Source: a virus. Taken from it: a stretch of 50,967 bases of DNA. The DNA is taken from the IMG/VR virus record IMGVR_UViG_3300029787_000070, positions 2,179 to 53,145 of that record; one strand, 5' to 3'. The notes below the pieces were generated by a model. It worked only from the letters and a program-made list of their open reading frames with translations, searched no databases and was not told the DNA's origin. This document shows, piece by piece, positions 48,224 to 50,967 of this stretch. Position 1 is the first letter of the stretch; each line of letters starts with the position of its first letter. A program made the position numbers and the translations under genes.

Positions 48224-48655
48224 TTAAGCTATTCTTATAATAGCATTTGAAGCATCTGCTGTAGGAAACTGAATAGTAAAATCACCTGCTGTTGAAGTTT
48301 TATCTCCACCAAAAGCTAATATAGCAACCGCAGGGTCGCCTGAAGCACTATCATTAAATATCATTGCTCCATTAGCAGTAACAGTAGCATTACTAAATGT
48401 TAAATCAGCAAAGTCTGTTAATGCAGTTGTGCCAGAAGTAGTTGGCGTAACATTAGTTAATGCAGCACCTTTAGCAGTATAGTTAGTACCGCTAACTTCA
48501 TTAGAAGTTGTATATGCAGTTGTAGCTGCACCTAAAGATGCAGAACTTGTATATAACGCTAAATTAAATGTGTTACCACTTGTTGTAGTAAAATTGTGTG
48601 TAGCTGTCATTAATTCTTTTTTAAATGAAGTACACATTGCTTGTGTTATTGCCAT
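48224..48655 (-). CDS. Virion protein candidate
   Basis: 143 residues, Thr/Ala/Ser-rich and strand-rich, low charge. It begins MAITQAMCTSFKKELMTATH, with LALYTSSASLGAATTAYTTS and GDPAVAILAFGGDKTSTAGD further on. This is a pattern of small tail or decoration proteins in marine phages. Overlaps the next gene upstream by one base. Confidence 0.62.
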   Translation of the reverse strand: MAITQAMCTSFKKELMTATHNFTTTSGNTFNLALYTSSASLGAATTAYTTSNEVSGTNYTAKGAALTNVTPTTSGTTALTDFADLTFSNATVTANGAMIFNDSASGDPAVAILAFGGDKTSTAGDFTIQFPTADASNAIIRIA

Positions 48656-48945
48656 TAAAGTCTCCTTATAATATCAGCCATATCTTTATGACCTTGTTTT
48701 TGTAATAATCCTGCTACAGTAGCTCTATCACTAACTATAGCTTGTTTTAAATATAGAAGTACAACTTGTGTCATACTATCTTTAAATGCTTGTGCTTGTG
48801 CTTTAACCATAGGGTCAGCATTATCACTAATAGAAATTAACTTATCTATTATTCTTTCAGTCCAATATTCAGGACTTAAACCTTTATTATTAGTAGTTTT
48901 AACTTCTATATCGCCTATAGTGGTTTGTACATCTACTGTAAACAT
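48655..48945 (-). CDS. Hypothetical virion-block protein
   Basis: 96 residues, helical C-terminal two thirds (AQAQAFKDSMTQVVLLYLKQ). No motif. It lies between the adaptor and the small virion gene. May be an assembly factor. Confidence 0.58.
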   Translation of the reverse strand: MFTVDVQTTIGDIEVKTTNNKGLSPEYWTERIIDKLISISDNADPMVKAQAQAFKDSMTQVVLLYLKQAIVSDRATVAGLLQKQGHKDMADIIRRL

Positions 48946-49586
48946 TATGTTACCTGTTGTCTTACAGGACCAGTCCTATAATTATCTTTAGTATTTTTAC
49001 CTTCAGCAAATACTTTTAATCTTTGTATTGCTTCTTGAAATCTTTTTTCGTAATTTACCATAATATCTGGCTCACCTTTCATAAAAGTATATGCTTCTAC
49101 TAATGAACCATACAATAAACAATCTGGTGCATTTGTACCTAAATAACTTGTTCCATCACTACTTGTTGTAATAGATGTAGGTGTATATTCATAATGTAAT
49201 TCTGCTGTTAAATTTGAACTAGGAGTTGGTGCTACAATAAAAGTATCTTCATCAAATCTAGCATAATATTTAGGTATTCCTGTTGTAGAACTACTAGGAT
49301 ATGCTTCTCTAATAAAAGCTACATCTTTAAATAATAAATATTCATAGCCACTATTATCTACAGCTAATGAATGTGCTGATAAAAAGTCTGTAGGTGTTGA
49401 CAAATATTGATTGCCAGATGTTAAAGTACCTGTAACATTTTTTCTAAATACTGGAAGAGATACTAATTTTTGTATTCTATCTTCAGTATTAACAATAAAT
49501 TCATCTAAGTTATTTACAAAAGTAGTTTCTGTATTATTAGTGTAATCTTGTATTGCTGTTTTTAATGTTGTAAATGTTAATGCCAT
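48945..49586 (-). CDS. Head-tail adaptor protein (podovirus type)
   Basis: 213 residues. TFTTLKTAIQDYTNNTETTF, then NTEDRIQKLVSLPVFRKNVT, FLSAHSLAVDNSGYEYLLF and a helical C-terminus (LYGSLVEAYTFMKGEPDIMV) correspond to phage adaptor proteins of the SU10/marine podovirus kind, which join the portal to the tail. The position, just before the tail genes, fits this role. Confidence 0.7.
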   Translation of the reverse strand: MALTFTTLKTAIQDYTNNTETTFVNNLDEFIVNTEDRIQKLVSLPVFRKNVTGTLTSGNQYLSTPTDFLSAHSLAVDNSGYEYLLFKDVAFIREAYPSSSTTGIPKYYARFDEDTFIVAPTPSSNLTAELHYEYTPTSITTSSDGTSYLGTNAPDCLLYGSLVEAYTFMKGEPDIMVNYEKRFQEAIQRLKVFAEGKNTKDNYRTGPVRQQVT

Positions 49587-49900
49587 TATTCTGTACTCAC
49601 TTTAACTATTCCTATTTCAGTATTTAATACTAAACCTGTTCCTGAAACTGGATTAAATCCATAATATTCAGTAGATGATTTTTCACCTCTATCAGGTCTT
49701 GGATTATAAAGTGATTGATTGTCTGATGTATCTACCTCACCAATTTTTAATTGAGGATGGTCTATATCTAAACAATCATCACAAACTCTTAATCCATTAC
49801 GAATACCATCTTCTATTTCGTATTTTAAATCGTTTAACTTATAAGTAAAACCGCATCTATCACAGTCTCCTAAAGCTTTTTTACCTAGGGCATAACTCAT
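49586..49900 (-). CDS. Small zinc-ribbon-like protein
   Basis: 104 residues. CDRCGFTYKLNDLKYE followed by RVCDDCLDID gives C-x2-C twice, likely one bound zinc. The rest is strand-rich and low-complexity. Short proteins with this layout sit between connector genes in many podoviruses; role unknown. Confidence 0.65.
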   Translation of the reverse strand: MSYALGKKALGDCDRCGFTYKLNDLKYEIEDGIRNGLRVCDDCLDIDHPQLKIGEVDTSDNQSLYNPRPDRGEKSSTEYYGFNPVSGTGLVLNTEIGIVKVSTE

Positions 49901-50592
49901 CTGTACACATTCATATCAGGTATAAATTTTACTGGAGCTCTTTCTCTATCTGCATCGCTTACATCATTCCAAAGTTCATCGTATCTTTGTTTTATCATTG
50001 GAACTCTATTTACTGCTTCTGGTATTTTACAAGCTAAATTATATGCAAGTGCATATGTAAGACAAGGCAAGTATCTATTAGGAACATCTGCATTATTACT
50101 TGCAACATTACCTGCATCTTCTATTCTTTTAATATAGTCATAGACTAATGTATATGTTTCTGAAGAATCAGGAGTTGCCCACAATACTATATTATTAGAG
50201 CTAGTTCCTTTATCTACAAAAAACTGTGTAGGTTTTGATTGTAATAATTTAACAGCTTGATGATTGTATTCTGTTCTTGATATTCTATTTAGTCTTTGGT
50301 CAAACTGATTAGAAGTATCTCCTGCATCAGTTCTAATAAAAGCATCTACAACTTCAAGAGCACTAGATTCTATTGCGTAACTACTTGTACCAGCAGTAAG
50401 TGTTTGAGTGGCTTGTTCTATTTTCCAAAGGTTTAATCCTTTATTTTGCCATTCTAAGAATATAAGATTTAAAGCTCTTTTAGCTCCTTTATAGTCATAA
50501 CCAGAACGCAACTCACTACCGCACAAATCATATGCTTCTTCCATGATGTCGGCTAAATCTAATGTAAATGTTGTTGTTCCGCTTGTAGCCAT
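49897..50592 (-). CDS. Head-tail connector/tail accessory protein (P22 gp4-like layout)
   Basis: 231 residues. TLDLADIMEEAYDLCGSELR, then GAKRALNLIFLEWQNKGLNL and a strand-rich middle, with a helical LPCLTYALAYNLACKIPEAV near the end. This layout is typical of connector proteins that close the portal below the head. It is encoded next to the adaptor and zinc-ribbon genes. The name is by analogy with P22 gp4; exact family membership needs a profile search. Confidence 0.68.
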   Translation of the reverse strand: MATSGTTTFTLDLADIMEEAYDLCGSELRSGYDYKGAKRALNLIFLEWQNKGLNLWKIEQATQTLTAGTSSYAIESSALEVVDAFIRTDAGDTSNQFDQRLNRISRTEYNHQAVKLLQSKPTQFFVDKGTSSNNIVLWATPDSSETYTLVYDYIKRIEDAGNVASNNADVPNRYLPCLTYALAYNLACKIPEAVNRVPMIKQRYDELWNDVSDADRERAPVKFIPDMNVYR

Positions 50593-50594
50593 AA

Positions 50595-50870
50595 CTATCG
50601 CCTATATTTACTTTTTTTAGTTTTTGGTTTAGGGTATAAATCTGGATTAGCCTTTATTAAAGCTTTTCCATAAGCTTGTTCATCAAGAACTCCATTTACC
50701 ATATAATCTTTATAATCAACATCTACAAATTTTTTCTTTTTTATTGCATCTTCTTTAGAATTTGATTTTATAGGAGATGAAAATATATCTTTTTTTATTT
50801 TAGATGGAGAATTATTACCCATATTTGTATCTTTAGTATCTCCACCACCATCAAATCTATTTCTTTTCAT
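50595..50870 (-). CDS. Hypothetical basic virion-block protein
   Basis: 91 residues, Lys-rich, with DYKDYMVNGVLDEQAYGKAL and a basic tail. GAGGAATAAATT before the ATG at 50870 acts as RBS. It precedes the connector gene. Possibly a scaffold or head-completion protein. Not recognised. Confidence 0.55.
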   Translation of the reverse strand: MKRNRFDGGGDTKDTNMGNNSPSKIKKDIFSSPIKSNSKEDAIKKKKFVDVDYKDYMVNGVLDEQAYGKALIKANPDLYPKPKTKKSKYRR

Positions 50871-50873
50871 AAT

Positions 50874-50967
50874 TTATTCCTCATCAACATTTCCACCTTC
50901 TACGAGCCTGTCTAATTCTTGAATTAGGGTCGTTTCTAGTTTTAGCTGAACTTCTTTTAAGTTGTCC
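50874..50967 (-). CDS. 3' end of a gene cut by the window edge
   Basis: The minus strand reads 30 residues with no start in the window and ends GGNVDEE at a TAA at 50874-50876. The peptide LKEVQLKLETTLIQELDRLV is helical and acidic. Its gene continues beyond the window, where portal and capsid genes are expected. Too short to name. Confidence 0.5.
   Translation of the reverse strand, partial: DNLKEVQLKLETTLIQELDRLVEGGNVDEE

Noticed and set aside
1-50967. tRNA genes, CRISPR arrays, insertion sequences, integrase or attachment sites
   Set aside because: I looked for cloverleaf T-loop sequences, regular spacer arrays, transposase or integrase motifs and found none that stood up to inspection.

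Overview
This window is A+T-rich DNA from a tailed double-stranded DNA phage, most likely a podovirus. It has terminase genes, adaptor-type head-tail connectors, a candidate tail nozzle, internal ejected proteins including a 3103-residue polyvalent protein, a lysozyme with a three-helix holin, and a primase-helicase. There is no integrase, tRNA or RNA polymerase. The A+T-rich, tightly overlapped genes and the set of virion proteins resemble phages of streamlined marine bacteria such as SAR11. The host is an inference.

Layout. 1-1433 (minus): large terminase (cut by the window edge), a 465-base non-coding stretch with three G-tract repeats, and small terminase. 1434-8100 (plus): a cassette of a MoxR AAA+ ATPase, a DUF3150-like protein, a metallopeptidase/VWA protein and hypotheticals. 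Six coding units here each follow a structured leader made of a hammerhead-type self-cleaving ribozyme and a hairpin that shows the ribosome-binding site in an invariant UUGGAG loop. 8100-8730: gene-free region with two DnaA-box sequences, A+T-rich DNA and a near-perfect parS-like palindrome, a candidate origin. 8731-9289 (plus): a small protein and an Arc-like ribbon-helix-helix regulator. 9234-11860 (minus): primase-helicase operon. 11861-12243: overlapping divergent promoters and a structured leader. 12244-17888 (plus): recombination and nuclease genes (PD-(D/E)XK nuclease, DUF1071-type annealing protein, SSB-like protein, GIY-YIG, HNH, RusA) among small overlapping genes.

17826-50967 (minus): one late block. 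Transcription runs from connector genes at the right edge, through tail fibre, lysis and nozzle genes, to the ejected proteins at 17826. Inside the lysis region sits a five-gene insert: CsgF, CsgG, a curlin-like repeat protein, a FecR-domain protein and a CHASE2-domain class III adenylate cyclase. It suggests a phage-encoded curli-type secretion pore with its substrate, linked to a membrane cyclic-nucleotide sensor.

Gene order at both edges (terL running off the left, connectors running in from the right, both leftward) fits a circularly permuted genome in which only the rest of terL, portal, scaffold and capsid lie outside. No DNA polymerase is visible, which would fit replication using host DnaA and host polymerase.
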